Shown: piece by piece, positions 25,101 to 34,705 of the stretch | How the letters are laid out: every line of letters begins with the position of its first letter | Numbering within the stretch: the stretch's first letter is position 1 | DNA from: Blastocatellia bacterium | Lineage (GTDB): Bacteria; Acidobacteriota; Blastocatellia; RBC074 | DNA length: 53,237 nucleotides | Reading direction: 5' to 3' | Assembly (NCBI GenBank): GCA_016789725.1 | Contig: JAEUQN010000030.1 | Span: forward strand, 1 to 53,237 | The notes under the pieces: model-generated | Seen by the model: the letters and a program-made list of their open reading frames with translations, nothing else | The model's database searches: none | Told to the model about the DNA's origin: nothing | Position numbers and translations under genes: made by a program

Positions 25101-27401
25101 ATGAATTCCGCGAGAAGAATCTTGGGTTTGTTGCTAATGTTGTCATTGAGTACAGCATTGATGGCGCAGACCCCTCGTTCGGAAGACGACCCTCGCAATC
25201 TGGCTCCCACCGTCACAGGCGGAACCGGACTTTTCACCGTCTACGACGCACAGACTTTACGGCGGGGCGAGTTCAATTTTGGTTTTTTTGCAAATTACTT
25301 TCATCGTGACGCAGGCGACGCACGATTTCAGGTCTATCCGGCCAATTTCCAAGTTGGGTTCAACGATTACTTTGAATTCTTCGTCAACCTGGAAGCGCAA
25401 AAGGTCATTACAACCGGGCAGCCTTCTTTGCTGAGCGGATACTATTTGCCGGATGTGAGAACTCGGACTTTAGCACCGGGTCGCATCACAATTCGCCCAG
25501 GTACAAACGTGGTCGGCGTGACAGTTGGTGACCCTTGTGCCAATGGTGGCTTTGCCGGACCTTGCGCTCCATTTGGCGCATTCACAGCTCGACCTTCGAG
25601 CAATAACACGGCGGTCTATCCGGGACTGGGCGCGCCTGTTGGCGGCATTCTCCCGGCAATTCCAGCCGGACTGGTTCCGAGCTATTTGCCCAGCGCACCG
25701 TTCCTTTCTCGCTTTACCGGCACCGGTGTGGGTGACATCACCTTAGGAGCCAAAATTCGCTTCACTCCGCCAAACAGCGCGTTTGGCGCAGCGTTCATTC
25801 CAACCTTTAAGATTCCCACCACCCGTACTCTCAACACAGGATTAGAGCGTGGTCGTGGCACGGGAGCTTTCGATTATGGTTTAACTTTAGCTCTTGATGG
25901 TCGCCTGCATAAGCATGTCAATCTGAGCGCCAACGTCGGCTTCATCAGGAAAGGTGACCCACGCGCTGAAGATATGCGATTGGGGCCGCTGGCCGGTACA
26001 GCCGGTGTGATTCAGGGTTTTGGTCGTAGCGAAGCGGCGCTTGATTTGCCAAACGAATTGCGTACTGGCGTCGGCGTAGACTTTCCGTTAAGCCAATATC
26101 TCGCCTTCGCGGCGGAAATCACAGGAACGCGTTATGTGGGTTCCCGCACACCGATGCTGCTCATCAACAATCCGGTTGATTTGGTGGCAGGTGCAAGAAT
26201 CTTCCCTTCTCGCTGGTTTTCCATTACGGCGGCGTATCAACGCCACTTGAATTGGATGTCAGAGTTCGACAAGAACACCGGCAGCCCAAATGGCTTTATC
26301 GCAGGACTCTCAATCGGTCACGTGAACAAACGTGAGCCAGCCATTCTGCCAAATAATGCCCCGACCATCGCATTGGCCTTGGGGGCTGTGACCAACAACA
26401 CCAGAGACCTTGTTCACACGAATGCCAGCACGGTTTGCGTGGGTGACGCGGTTGCGATCAGTGCTACGGCGTCTGACCCGGATGGCGATACATTGACCTA
26501 CAAGTGGACCACCACTGGCGGTCGTATCGTTGGCGAAGGTGCAAACGTGAGCTTTGATTCAACGGGTCTGGCTCCGGGTGAATACACCATTACTTGCGAA
26601 GTGGATGACGGTTGCGGTTGTGTGGCTTTTGATACGAAGACTGTTCGCGTCGAAACCTGCCCACCAATTCTGGTCTGCTTCACGACTACGTCACTTGATG
26701 TGACGCCCGCTTCGACCAGCGATGTCAATCCTGGTGAAGCCGTGACCTTCTCGACGTCAGGCGTGACCGGCGGCAGAGCTTATGGCGATGTCACCTACAC
26801 CTGGACGGCTTCGGCTGGCACGATCACCGGCAACGGTACGAGCGCACGTCTCGATACCACTGGTGTACCGAATGAGACGACGATCAACATCACAGTTACC
26901 GCGAACAGTTCAATGGGCAATTGCTCAGCAAGCGGCAGCGCAACTGTGAGAACCAAGGCTGCGCCTCCGCCGCCCAGACCGAAGGCAACGGAACTGTCCT
27001 CTTGCACCAGCTTCAAGAATAACAACGCTCGCGTTGATAATGCTTGCAAAGCAATCCTGCAAGACGCCATTCGTCAGTTGCAAAGCGATCCGCAATCTCA
27101 ACTCGTCATTTACTCGTACAAGGGCGAGAAAGAGAAACCGGCTGACCTCGACCTGCAACGCGGTAAGAATACCCGCGACCGCTTGGCCGATGGTGGCTTA
27201 GGTACCGCTATTGATGCCAACCGTATCGTCGTTCGTCCGAGCGGCATTCATACGGATGGTCGTCAGGTGCGGCTGTGGTTCGTCCCAGCAAACGGTGACA
27301 CATCCGAAATGCCGCAAGGCTCGGATGCAACGCTTGGTGAGGTAACGCCTGAGAAGAAAGCTGCTCCGGCCCGTCGCCCAGCGAAGAAACGTCGTCGCTA
27401 A
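25101..27401 (+). CDS. Outer-membrane beta-barrel protein with Ig-like/PKD domains and OmpA-like C-terminus
   Basis: This 766-aa protein has a signal peptide (about 1-22, ending LMAQ). Residues ~35-415 have barrel-type alternating strands ([32 protein letters not shown]) and a Gly/Pro-rich insert. Two PKD/Ig-like domains follow (about 435-520, [17 protein letters not shown]; about 540-635, [16 protein letters not shown]). An OmpA-like segment (about 640-735) contains [30 protein letters not shown] and [11 protein letters not shown], though it is a divergent version. The tail is strongly basic ([12 protein letters not shown]). The role is probably to link envelope to peptidoglycan or form a pore. 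AGGAGG is 6 nt before the ATG. A strong terminator follows. Confidence 0.85.
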   Translation: MNSARRILGLLLMLSLSTALMAQTPRSEDDPRNLAPTVTGGTGLFTVYDAQTLRRGEFNFGFFANYFHRDAGDARFQVYPANFQVGFNDYFEFFVNLEAQKVITTGQPSLLSGYYLPDVRTRTLAPGRITIRPGTNVVGVTVGDPCANGGFAGPCAPFGAFTARPSSNNTAVYPGLGAPVGGILPAIPAGLVPSYLPSAPFLSRFTGTGVGDITLGAKIRFTPPNSAFGAAFIPTFKIPTTRTLNTGLERGRGTGAFDYGLTLALDGRLHKHVNLSANVGFIRKGDPRAEDMRLGPLAGTAGVIQGFGRSEAALDLPNELRTGVGVDFPLSQYLAFAAEITGTRYVGSRTPMLLINNPVDLVAGARIFPSRWFSITAAYQRHLNWMSEFDKNTGSPNGFIAGLSIGHVNKREPAILPNNAPTIALALGAVTNNTRDLVHTNASTVCVGDAVAISATASDPDGDTLTYKWTTTGGRIVGEGANVSFDSTGLAPGEYTITCEVDDGCGCVAFDTKTVRVETCPPILVCFTTTSLDVTPASTSDVNPGEAVTFSTSGVTGGRAYGDVTYTWTASAGTITGNGTSARLDTTGVPNETTINITVTANSSMGNCSASGSATVRTKAAPPPPRPKATELSSCTSFKNNNARVDNACKAILQDAIRQLQSDPQSQLVIYSYKGEKEKPADLDLQRGKNTRDRLADGGLGTAIDANRIVVRPSGIHTDGRQVRLWFVPANGDTSEMPQGSDATLGEVTPEKKAAPARRPAKKRRR

Positions 27402-27433
27402 GAACCTGTCGTAGCAATACGACGTCAACAATG

Positions 27434-27467
27434 AAGGCAGGTGGTCAACAGATCACCTGCCTTTTTT
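27434..27467 (+). terminator. Rho-independent terminator after the OmpA-family gene
   Basis: AAGGCAGGTGGTC, loop AACA and GATCACCTGCCTT form a 12-13 bp stem followed by a T run. It is 33 nt after the stop codon. Confidence 0.92.
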
Positions 27468-27468
27468 A

Positions 27469-27493
27469 ATTTTGGATTTTGGATTGTAGATTC
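27469..27493. repeat. Heptanucleotide repeat (ATTTTGG)2-ATTGTAG, intergenic
   Basis: Two exact units and a variant directly follow the terminator. It is the same unit as the array in coding sequence at 1115-1147. Confidence 0.75.
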
Positions 27494-27536
27494 AACCTCC
27501 GTCTTTACTCCGAAACCAACCATCAAAAACCTAACC

Positions 27537-28319
27537 ATGCTCATCACCAGTCCTGTCAATCCCCAACTTAAATTTGCCCGCCGTGTGCGCGAGGGCAAAG
27601 AGACGGATGCGATTTTTGTTGAAGGCGAACGCTTGTGCGAAGAGTTAATGAAATCCGGGTTGCCGTTACTCGTCGCATTTCATACGCCTGATCCAACACC
27701 ACGCGCGGCAGCAGTGATTGCTGAACTTTGGCAGCGTCAATGCCATGTCTATGAAACTGCCACCGAGGCGTTCGCCGTCGTCAGCGATACAGTCAACCCG
27801 CAAGGCATCATCATTATTGCTGCACATCCTGTCTGGGCCATTGAGAATGTCATTAGCCCACACGCCAATTTATTGATCGCCTTCGATTCCGTTCAGGACC
27901 CCGGAAACGTTGGCACAATCCTGCGCACGGCTGAAGCCGCAGGCGCGCAAGGCGTCATCGCGCTGAAAGGAACCGTGGATTGTTTCGCGCCGAAAACGTT
28001 GCGCAGCGCGATGGGTGCGGCTTTCCGTTTACCAATCATTACCGAAGTCGAACCAGAGCAGTTGCTTGAACGCTGCCAAGCTGCGAAAATCACGCTGGCG
28101 GCAACGACGGCGCGGACTTCATTGATTTACAGTGACTACGACTGGCAGCAACCAACGATGTTATTATTTGGCAACGAAGCCAATGGCGTGCGCCCACAAC
28201 TCTTGGAACGCTGCAACGTACAAATGCGCATCCCCTTGCAATCGCCCGTCGAGTCGCTCAACGTTTCGGCAGCCGCCGCCGCGATTTTGTTTGAAGCGGC
28301 GCGGCAACGAAGAAATTAA
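27537..28319 (+). CDS. TrmH/SpoU-family RNA 2'-O-methyltransferase
   Basis: This 260-aa SPOUT methyltransferase uses SAM to methylate a ribose in rRNA or tRNA. An N-terminal substrate-binding part (LKFARRVREGKETDAIFVEG) precedes the knot: motif 1 DSVQDPGNVGTILRTAEAAG (catalytic Arg), motif 2 LLFGNEANGV, motif 3 IPLQSPVESLNVSAAAAAIL. The layout is closest to RlmB/TsnR-like enzymes; the target base cannot be told. I chose the ATG at 27537, which begins the family's N-terminus (MLITSPVNPQ); the upstream open frame runs through the heptad repeat. The FHA gene follows 33 nt later. Confidence 0.92.
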   Translation: MLITSPVNPQLKFARRVREGKETDAIFVEGERLCEELMKSGLPLLVAFHTPDPTPRAAAVIAELWQRQCHVYETATEAFAVVSDTVNPQGIIIIAAHPVWAIENVISPHANLLIAFDSVQDPGNVGTILRTAEAAGAQGVIALKGTVDCFAPKTLRSAMGAAFRLPIITEVEPEQLLERCQAAKITLAATTARTSLIYSDYDWQQPTMLLFGNEANGVRPQLLERCNVQMRIPLQSPVESLNVSAAAAAILFEAARQRRN

Positions 28320-28352
28320 ACTTTACCTTTCAATTTCCGTATATTCCCAGCG

Positions 28353-29126
28353 ATGAATAACAGCGATCTACCGAAAGACGAAGCCATTACCAACCGCGTC
28401 GAAGGCGGCGTGCGCAAGTTTTTCGAGCGTCTCGGCGGTGCCTTGGATTTTGCGCTACGACGTCCATTGAACCCACAAGCGCGCACCGACATCACCGCAC
28501 TCATTCCGCCGCTGGAACGCGCGATTGAAGATAAGTTGCGCCACGAAGGCAATAAGGTGATGGCTCCCAATTTGATCGAACTGCGCTACGATTACGAAAC
28601 CTATCAACAACTCACTAACAAACGAATTGAATTTCTCGAACGCGAATTGCGCCTGTCGGTCTATGAATACATTCACAATCGCCGCTATGCGACGCGCGGC
28701 GACGTTCAAGTCAAAATCGCCTACGACATGTTTACGCGCAAGCTAACCATTAAGGCCGAGTTTCCCGATGACGCCCCTCAGCCGATAGTGAATGAAACTG
28801 TAACGGCTGCGCCCGCCGCACAGGCTGAACTTGCGCTCAAAAACAAACGATTTGAACTCCGCACCAAAACTTCCAGTGGCGCGCGCATCGGTCTGGGCCG
28901 GAGTCACGACAATGTTCTGGTGATTGAGGATTCGACGGTTTCCAGCATTCACGCCGCATTCACGCTCGCCGCCAATGGCACGCTCTACATCACCGATCTC
29001 GGCAGCAGCAACGGCACCTTCGTCAACGGCGTCCAAATCGGAATGGGCGATAAAACAATTGTGCGCGCCGGCGATCAGTTGCGCTTTGGCGATGTTGAAG
29101 TGACGTTGGAATATCGCGCAGATTGA
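28353..29126 (+). CDS. FhaA-like protein: DUF3662 domain plus FHA domain
   Basis: Residues ~10-135 of this 257-aa protein match the N-terminal domain of actinobacterial FhaA (DUF3662): RKFFERLGGALDFALRR, PPLERAIEDKLRHEG, NLIELRYDYETYQQL and RRYATRGDVQVKIAYD. After a short linker, residues ~165-257 form an FHA domain (GLGRSHDNVLVIEDSTVSSI, HAAF, DLGSSNGTFVNG) with the Arg, Ser and Asn that bind phosphothreonine. In actinobacteria FhaA helps control peptidoglycan synthesis. Here a class B penicillin-binding protein and a PP2C-type phosphatase follow on the same strand. No kinase lies adjacent. Confidence 0.88.
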   Translation: MNNSDLPKDEAITNRVEGGVRKFFERLGGALDFALRRPLNPQARTDITALIPPLERAIEDKLRHEGNKVMAPNLIELRYDYETYQQLTNKRIEFLERELRLSVYEYIHNRRYATRGDVQVKIAYDMFTRKLTIKAEFPDDAPQPIVNETVTAAPAAQAELALKNKRFELRTKTSSGARIGLGRSHDNVLVIEDSTVSSIHAAFTLAANGTLYITDLGSSNGTFVNGVQIGMGDKTIVRAGDQLRFGDVEVTLEYRAD

Positions 29127-29178
29127 TGAATTGTGCAGTGATTCGCTGAGCGGGTCTTTGGAAATTCAGTTGTTTTTG

Positions 29179-29336
29179 AATAGCCCAGTCGTTGACGGCT
29201 GGGTGAACGCCAAACAAAGACTCCAAGCCCGATGGATCGGGCTTATCTCTTGGCTTAAGCCTGCGGAGAAGGACGCTCCAAGCGCCCTCTTCGCGCTTTC
29301 CTGCATTTTTCCCCAGCCGTCAACGACTGGGCTATT
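29179..29336. repeat. Palindromic element with 25-bp perfect arms and nested hairpins
   Basis: Arms 29179-29203 and 29312-29336 are perfect reverse complements (core GCCCAGTCGTTGACGGCTGG). The interior has AAGCCCGATGGATCGGGCTT and the short palindrome GGCTTAAGCC. The size and structure suggest a MITE or REP-type mobile palindrome between the FHA and PBP genes. It has no coding capacity. Confidence 0.88.
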
Positions 29337-29392
29337 GAGAAAACGCAAATCATCAGAGTTTCCAAACACACTCTGAATCAGTTTCCATATAT

Positions 29393-29478
29393 CATTTTTC
29401 ATCTTTCATTTGTCATCGCTATTTTCGGCTCTCTTACCAATGACAAAGTTCAAATCTCAAATGAAAAATGAAAATTTT
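29393..29478. repeat. Inverted 7-nt-period repeats before the PBP gene
   Basis: The left part reads CATTTTT, CATCTTT, CATTTGT, CAT. The right part contains ATGACAA and two ATGAAAA heptamers in complementary sense. Together they can fold into an AT-rich hairpin. It is the same kind of element as 4503-4619, and occupies the space where an RBS for the next gene would be sought. Confidence 0.7.
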
Positions 29479-29489
29479 CTTCGTGCCCT

Positions 29490-31313
29490 ATGAACTTTCC
29501 TTTCATTGCTACGCTCGTTTTCATCGGTGGCATCGTTTTCCTGCTGCTGTCCATGTTTCTCTCGACGTGGCGCTTTTCGCGCAAGCCCGCCCCCAGCGAT
29601 ACCGGAGATTTACCCGATGATTTCGGGCCACGACTCACGAGCAATCGCTTGCGGTATGTGCGCTGGGCATTCGCGGTTCTGGTCATCGCGGCCTTCGGCT
29701 TTCACGTCTATTGGGGATTGTTCGCCGCTGGGCCAATCAGCGAAAACAAGGATTTCGCGCATTTGAAAAACACGCGCGACCAACGCAATCGGCGCGATGC
29801 TGAAGCAAATTTGCGTGGCTGGATTTTTGATCGTCACAAAGATTATCGTCGCTGCCTAGCTAAATATCGTTACCTCAACGGCAAGATTCTGCGTGACTAT
29901 CCGCTGGGCGCAGCCGCCTCGCACCTGATTGGGTACAGCGGTCTCGCACGCGGAGATGCCGAAATGGAACGCGCCGTCGTCCACCAACCGCCACCCAAAG
30001 AAGCCGAGCAAAGCTGGTGGCAAAAATGGTTTTCGTTTGAATCCGATGAACCCAAAGTCGAAGCCGGACGCGATCTGCAATTAACGCTGGATTACGATTT
30101 GCAAAAGGCCGCATTCGAGCAACTCAATGCGAAAGGCCACAAAGGCGCGGTCGTGATGGTCAATCCGCAAACCGGCGAAGTGTTGGTCATCGCCAGCAAC
30201 CCCAGTTTTGATCCTGACGACATCAACAACGACGTCAAGTGGAATGAAATCAGTCGTGATCTGAAAAACCGCCCGCTCTTAAATCGCGCACTGAATGAAT
30301 ATTATCCGCCCGGTTCGACCTTGAAAACATTGACTGCCGCCGCCGCATTGGATGTGCGGATCAGTGAAAATAAACCGTTCGTCTGTCAGGGTGGCGGATG
30401 GACACCGCCCGGTTCAGGCCGCCCGATCCAGGATGACGAAGGCCACGTTCACGGCAGCATTTCACTGGAAGAAGCGTACGTTAAGTCCTGCAACCAATAC
30501 TTTGCCCAACTCGGCGTCGAAGTCGAACGGCAACGGATGGGCGAAGCCGCAGCGCGCTTTGGTCTGCGCGTGTTTGCGAACCCCGCTGATTCGATTGGCA
30601 CTGGAGCGACGCGCGGGCTTTGGAACACCGAAAACAAAATCCTGAGCGATGTCTTAGCCCCGCTGAACTCGACGTTTGTGAACGGCAACAAAATTACCAA
30701 ATACGACCTCGCGCTTGAATCCATCGGACAAGGCTATGTGCAATTGACGCCGTTCCAAATGGCTTTTGTCGCCGCTGCCGCCGCCAACAATCAAGGCAAC
30801 GTGATGCGCCCGCTGATAGAGATGGGACGACCGCCAGCCATCTTGAGTCAGGCGATGACCGCCGAAACCGCCAAGCGAGTCCGCGAATTGATGGGCGGCG
30901 TAGTCGAACGCGGCACCGCCGCAGGCGTGTTCGGTTCGACCGTCAAACAGGCAGGCCTCACCGCTGGTGGCAAAACCGGAACCGCGCAACGCGAAGTCCC
31001 AGTGATTGATCCGAAAACCGGCCAGCCGGTCACCTACAAAGATTCACGCGGCAAAGAACGCACCAAGCGAGAAAACCGCATTGATTCATGGTTCATCGGA
31101 TTTGCACCGCTCAACAATCCGCAAATCGCATTTGCTGTGATGGTCGAAGGCGGTGGCTACGGATCGAAGATTGCCGCGCCCATCGCCGCGAATTTATTGG
31201 TTAAAGCGAAAGAGCTGGGTTTACTAAAAGCGGATGGGACCGTAGCAACAACTGCTTCGCCGGCGGCTTCCGCGCCACCTCGTGTGAATCGAACTGCCAC
31301 ACGCACCAGATAA
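29490..31313 (+). CDS. Class B penicillin-binding protein (PbpA/FtsI-like transpeptidase)
   Basis: This 607-aa protein has two N-terminal membrane segments (about 5-27 and 52-75). A short dimerisation-type region with [16 protein letters not shown] follows, then the transpeptidase: PPGSTLKT with the acylated Ser (about 275), SCNQYF (SxN, about 333) and GGKTGTAQ (KTG, about 493). It crosslinks peptidoglycan in the periplasm. The sequence resembles PbpA, which in actinobacteria sits next to fhaA, pstP and rodA; here FhaA-like and PP2C genes flank it but no rodA is visible. The C-terminal tail is Ala/Thr/Arg-rich. No clear RBS precedes the ATG. Confidence 0.92.
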   Translation: MNFPFIATLVFIGGIVFLLLSMFLSTWRFSRKPAPSDTGDLPDDFGPRLTSNRLRYVRWAFAVLVIAAFGFHVYWGLFAAGPISENKDFAHLKNTRDQRNRRDAEANLRGWIFDRHKDYRRCLAKYRYLNGKILRDYPLGAAASHLIGYSGLARGDAEMERAVVHQPPPKEAEQSWWQKWFSFESDEPKVEAGRDLQLTLDYDLQKAAFEQLNAKGHKGAVVMVNPQTGEVLVIASNPSFDPDDINNDVKWNEISRDLKNRPLLNRALNEYYPPGSTLKTLTAAAALDVRISENKPFVCQGGGWTPPGSGRPIQDDEGHVHGSISLEEAYVKSCNQYFAQLGVEVERQRMGEAAARFGLRVFANPADSIGTGATRGLWNTENKILSDVLAPLNSTFVNGNKITKYDLALESIGQGYVQLTPFQMAFVAAAAANNQGNVMRPLIEMGRPPAILSQAMTAETAKRVRELMGGVVERGTAAGVFGSTVKQAGLTAGGKTGTAQREVPVIDPKTGQPVTYKDSRGKERTKRENRIDSWFIGFAPLNNPQIAFAVMVEGGGYGSKIAAPIAANLLVKAKELGLLKADGTVATTASPAASAPPRVNRTATRTR

Positions 31314-31333
31314 ACGCGCCAGCAAAATCGAAG

Positions 31334-33949
31334 ATGAAAAACCAACGCCGATTCATTTTGGGTAGCCTCTTTTTCGCTTTGTTAATTTTTTACTTCGGCG
31401 TGCGGATCTACTTTATTTTCTTTCACCTTGGCAGTTATGACGGATGGACCGGAGAACAACGGGGGTTTGACAAACCGGCCTTTATCACGCGTATTGATCC
31501 ACAAGGCCCAGCCACCTTGCTACGTCCAGGCGATGAATTTCTGGCGATCAATGACATCACACTGCGCCAAGACCCCAGCATTATGAACTTCGCAGGCCGG
31601 ATGCCGCCGGGGACCAATTACACCATGACGGTGCGGCGCGCGGGGCAGGAAGTGTCACTACCGCTCGTGACGGTTGAGAATCGCGCACAACAACCTGACT
31701 GGGGGCAAAAGGTTTTCCTCCTAATTTATTTGATTTTTCTGCTGACGGGGCTGTTCGTGTTTCTCCTCAAACCGGATGACCAGCAGGCGTGGTACCTCGC
31801 CTTAATGCTCGGCACCTTCACGGTGTTGAGTACCTGGACGATGCCGCTGATGGCACTGGGACGCGGGGTAGAGTTTGTCACGTCCTTTGTCAAAATCCTC
31901 GGCCTCTGGTCACTCCCGCTGCTGGTACGATTTTTCCTGATCTTCCCGGATCGCTCTCCGATTCTGAAGCGGTGGCCACAAGTGGAACGGTATCTGTACT
32001 GGCCGTTTTATTTGGGCGCACTGCCTTTCTTTGGCGGTGCCAGATTGCCCGATTTGCTGAGGCTCTGGTATTTCAGCTTGCCACCCATCAAATGGCTCAA
32101 TGCCCATAGTTTTCTCTACTTGCCCATGCCGACGCTCGTGGCGTATTTGGCGGCGGGGTTGATTTGCCTGGGAATCAATTATCGCGTGGCGGGTGTGGAC
32201 GCACGACGACGATTGCGCGTCATTATGGTTGGGAGCGGGATCGGATTTCTCACGTTATTGGTGGTCTTGATCGGGGAGTTCTTTGAATTGCCAAAGCGGA
32301 TACCGCAAATAAATCAGTGGATAGAAATTAGTATGGTGGTCACAATGCCGCTCATTCCACTGTCGTTTGCCTACGCCATCATTCGCCACAAAGTCATCCC
32401 CGTCAGCCTGATTATTCGACGCGGCGTGCGGTATTTGCTGGTGTCGCGCGGCGCGGTGATTTTGGAATTTCTGACCGTCGTGCTAGTGCTGACCGTCGTG
32501 CTACGAACGATCATGACGCGCTTTCAGGCCTCGCATCTGGTTGTTGGAATCGTGTCAGGCATCGTCAGCATTGTCGTGTGGCAAGGCACGCGCGCGATTC
32601 ACAATCGTTACCTCGCGCCGCTGATTGATCGCAAGTTTTTTCGGCAATCGTACGACGCACAACAAATTATGGCCGAGCTGTCAGATTCGTTGCGGACCAC
32701 CACCGACCGTCAGCAATTACCCCAACTTGTCGCCACCAAAATCCAAGCCGCGTTGCAAACCGAGCGCGTCTCCATCCTGCTGAAAGACGAAGCAACGGGC
32801 GCGTATGAGTGCGACTATTCGTGCGATTACGACCCGCGCAGCAGCCATTCGACAGTCAGCGTCAATGGTCATCAGTTGCTTTCAAATACCGAACTCACGA
32901 ATCGGTTGCTCACAGCGGCCAACCCGTTGGAAGTGCATTGGGACGGCGAGGCGGCATTTGTCGAAGAGGTCGCCACCTTAACCGAAACCGAAACAGCAAC
33001 GTTGCGCGCCTTGAACTCCGCGTTGCTTCTGCCGCTAAAAGGCAAAGATGATATGTCTGGCATCATTTCGCTGGGCGCGCGGCTCGGCGACTTACCGTTC
33101 TCCAACGAAGACAAACGCCTGCTGCTTTCGGTCAGCGCGCCGATGTCGTTCGCGCTTGAAAACACACGCCTGATTGAACGATTGGTCGAAGATGCACGCC
33201 GCCGCGAAGAACTCGAAGCGCAGAATGAACAGCGTGCCAGAGAACTTGACGAAGCCCGTCAATTGCAGCTTTCCATGCTGCCCAAACAGGTGCCGCAGTT
33301 TCCCAATCTTGAAATCGCCGCTTATATGAAAACTGCGACCGAAGTCGGCGGCGATTATTACGACTTTCACGTCGCGGACGATGGCACGTTAACAATTGCG
33401 ATTGGTGATGCGACGGGACACGGCTTAAAAGCGGGAACGATGGTGACCGCCACAAAAGGCTTATTCAACGAATTGGCGGGCGAAGAGGATTTGCCCGTGA
33501 TGCTCAAGCGATTCTCGCACGCACTCAAAAAGATGAATTTGCGCTCGCTGTTTATGGCATTGACCGTTGTGCGCCTCAGAAATCACGGCCTGACGATCAC
33601 CGCCGCCGGAATGCCACCGATCCTGATTTATCGCGCGTCGCAACGTCATATTGAAGAGGTTTTCATCAAAGCCATGCCGCTCGGTTGTGTGACCAGTTAC
33701 AACTACAAACAGGAAGAGGTCGCGCTGCGTTCCGGCGACATCGTGGTGCTAATGAGCGACGGCTTCCCCGAACGCTTCAACGAAGCCAACGAAATGCTGG
33801 GTTACGAGCAGGCCAGGCACACGTTATTCAGCGCCGCGCATTTGTCTTCGCAGGAAATCCTCGCGCGCTTCGTGCAAATCGGAGATGAATGGGGCCAGAG
33901 CCGATTGGCCGACGATGATGTCACGTTCGTTGTCCTCAAGATTCGATAG
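31334..33949 (+). CDS. Membrane PP2C (SpoIIE/RsbU-type) phosphatase with PDZ-like and GAF domains
   Basis: In this 871-aa protein one membrane segment (about 7-28) precedes a PDZ-like outside domain (about 40-115, FITRIDPQGPATLLRPGDEF). About seven membrane segments follow (about 125-425). A cytosolic GAF domain (about 460-610) precedes a coiled coil (RREELEAQNEQRARELDEAR) and the SpoIIE phosphatase (about 635-871), with TEVGGDYYDF, IGDATGHGLKAG, TITAAGMPP and LMSDGFPERF carrying metal-binding Asp residues. Such phosphatases dephosphorylate STAS antagonists; a matching STAS/kinase pair is at 11.2-12.1 kb. It starts 20 nt after the PBP gene and ends 2 nt before the AlkB gene, so all three are likely one transcript. 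Confidence 0.92.
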   Translation: MKNQRRFILGSLFFALLIFYFGVRIYFIFFHLGSYDGWTGEQRGFDKPAFITRIDPQGPATLLRPGDEFLAINDITLRQDPSIMNFAGRMPPGTNYTMTVRRAGQEVSLPLVTVENRAQQPDWGQKVFLLIYLIFLLTGLFVFLLKPDDQQAWYLALMLGTFTVLSTWTMPLMALGRGVEFVTSFVKILGLWSLPLLVRFFLIFPDRSPILKRWPQVERYLYWPFYLGALPFFGGARLPDLLRLWYFSLPPIKWLNAHSFLYLPMPTLVAYLAAGLICLGINYRVAGVDARRRLRVIMVGSGIGFLTLLVVLIGEFFELPKRIPQINQWIEISMVVTMPLIPLSFAYAIIRHKVIPVSLIIRRGVRYLLVSRGAVILEFLTVVLVLTVVLRTIMTRFQASHLVVGIVSGIVSIVVWQGTRAIHNRYLAPLIDRKFFRQSYDAQQIMAELSDSLRTTTDRQQLPQLVATKIQAALQTERVSILLKDEATGAYECDYSCDYDPRSSHSTVSVNGHQLLSNTELTNRLLTAANPLEVHWDGEAAFVEEVATLTETETATLRALNSALLLPLKGKDDMSGIISLGARLGDLPFSNEDKRLLLSVSAPMSFALENTRLIERLVEDARRREELEAQNEQRARELDEARQLQLSMLPKQVPQFPNLEIAAYMKTATEVGGDYYDFHVADDGTLTIAIGDATGHGLKAGTMVTATKGLFNELAGEEDLPVMLKRFSHALKKMNLRSLFMALTVVRLRNHGLTITAAGMPPILIYRASQRHIEEVFIKAMPLGCVTSYNYKQEEVALRSGDIVVLMSDGFPERFNEANEMLGYEQARHTLFSAAHLSSQEILARFVQIGDEWGQSRLADDDVTFVVLKIR

Positions 33950-33951
33950 CC

Positions 33952-34578
33952 ATGCACCAACAAATTGTCATGCCCGATGGCGATGTCGCATATTTTCCCG
34001 CTTGTTTCAGCCCGCAGGAAAGTGATCATTATTGGCAGGCGTTGACAGACAGCATCGCGTGGCGACAGGAGTCCATCAAACTTTTCAATAAAGAAATCCC
34101 GCAACCGCGCCTGACCGCGTGGTATGGCGATGAAGGGGCGATTTATACGTACTCCAACATTACAAATCACCCGTTGCCGTGGACGCCCGCCTTACTGGCA
34201 ATCAGGCAACGATGCGAAGAAGTCGCACAGGCATCCTTCAATTCGGTGTTGCTGAATTATTATCGCAACGGGCAAGACAGTATGGGTTGGCATCAGGACA
34301 ACGAACCGGAATTGGGCGATCATCCCGTCATCGCTTCGGTGAACTTTGGCGCAACAAGGCGCTTTCAATTGCGCCACAAGAAACGCAAAGACCTGGCGAC
34401 CATCACGATTGAATTGGGGTCTGGCTCGCTGCTCTTGATGCAAGGCACAACGCAAACATATTGGAAACATCAAGTCCCGAAAACCGCGCAAAGCGTCGGC
34501 GCACGCATCAACTTAACCTTTCGATTGATTCGACAGAATGAAACCACGGAGGGCACGGAGAGCACGGAGTTTTTTTGA
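33952..34578 (+). CDS. AlkB-like 2OG-Fe(II) dioxygenase (DNA alkylation repair)
   Basis: This 208-aa enzyme is predicted to remove alkyl groups from DNA or RNA bases by oxidative demethylation. The Fe(II) ligands are HQDNE (HxD) and the later His in QTYWKHQVPK. The 2-oxoglutarate-binding Arg pair appears in GARINLTFR. PRLTAWYGDEGAIYTYS and SVNFGATRRFQLRHKK are typical of the ALKBH2/3-like branch. The start is 2 nt after the phosphatase stop. The last residues, ETTEGTESTEFF, are encoded by the CACGGAG repeat element, so the original C-terminus was probably altered by it. Confidence 0.93.
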   Translation: MHQQIVMPDGDVAYFPACFSPQESDHYWQALTDSIAWRQESIKLFNKEIPQPRLTAWYGDEGAIYTYSNITNHPLPWTPALLAIRQRCEEVAQASFNSVLLNYYRNGQDSMGWHQDNEPELGDHPVIASVNFGATRRFQLRHKKRKDLATITIELGSGSLLLMQGTTQTYWKHQVPKTAQSVGARINLTFRLIRQNETTEGTESTEFF

Positions 34579-34678
34579 CAGAATTAACAAGCTGTACAGA
34601 ATGATTTCTCGCTGATTTTGTGAATCAGGTCAATCCTGTCTAGTGTCTTCTCTCCGTGTCCCCCGTGCGCTCCGTGGT
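34543..34678. repeat. Composite CACGGAGnn repeat element (copy 2)
   Basis: The order of parts matches copy 1 at 5935: ACCACGGAG nonamers, GACAGAATT, TTTCTCGCT, AATCCTGTC, then CTCCGTG nonamers ending CTCCGTGGT. Its left 36 nt are translated as the end of the AlkB-like protein. Confidence 0.88.
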
Positions 34679-34705
34679 CAATTTCTTCCGATCACAAAAA
34701 ACTCT

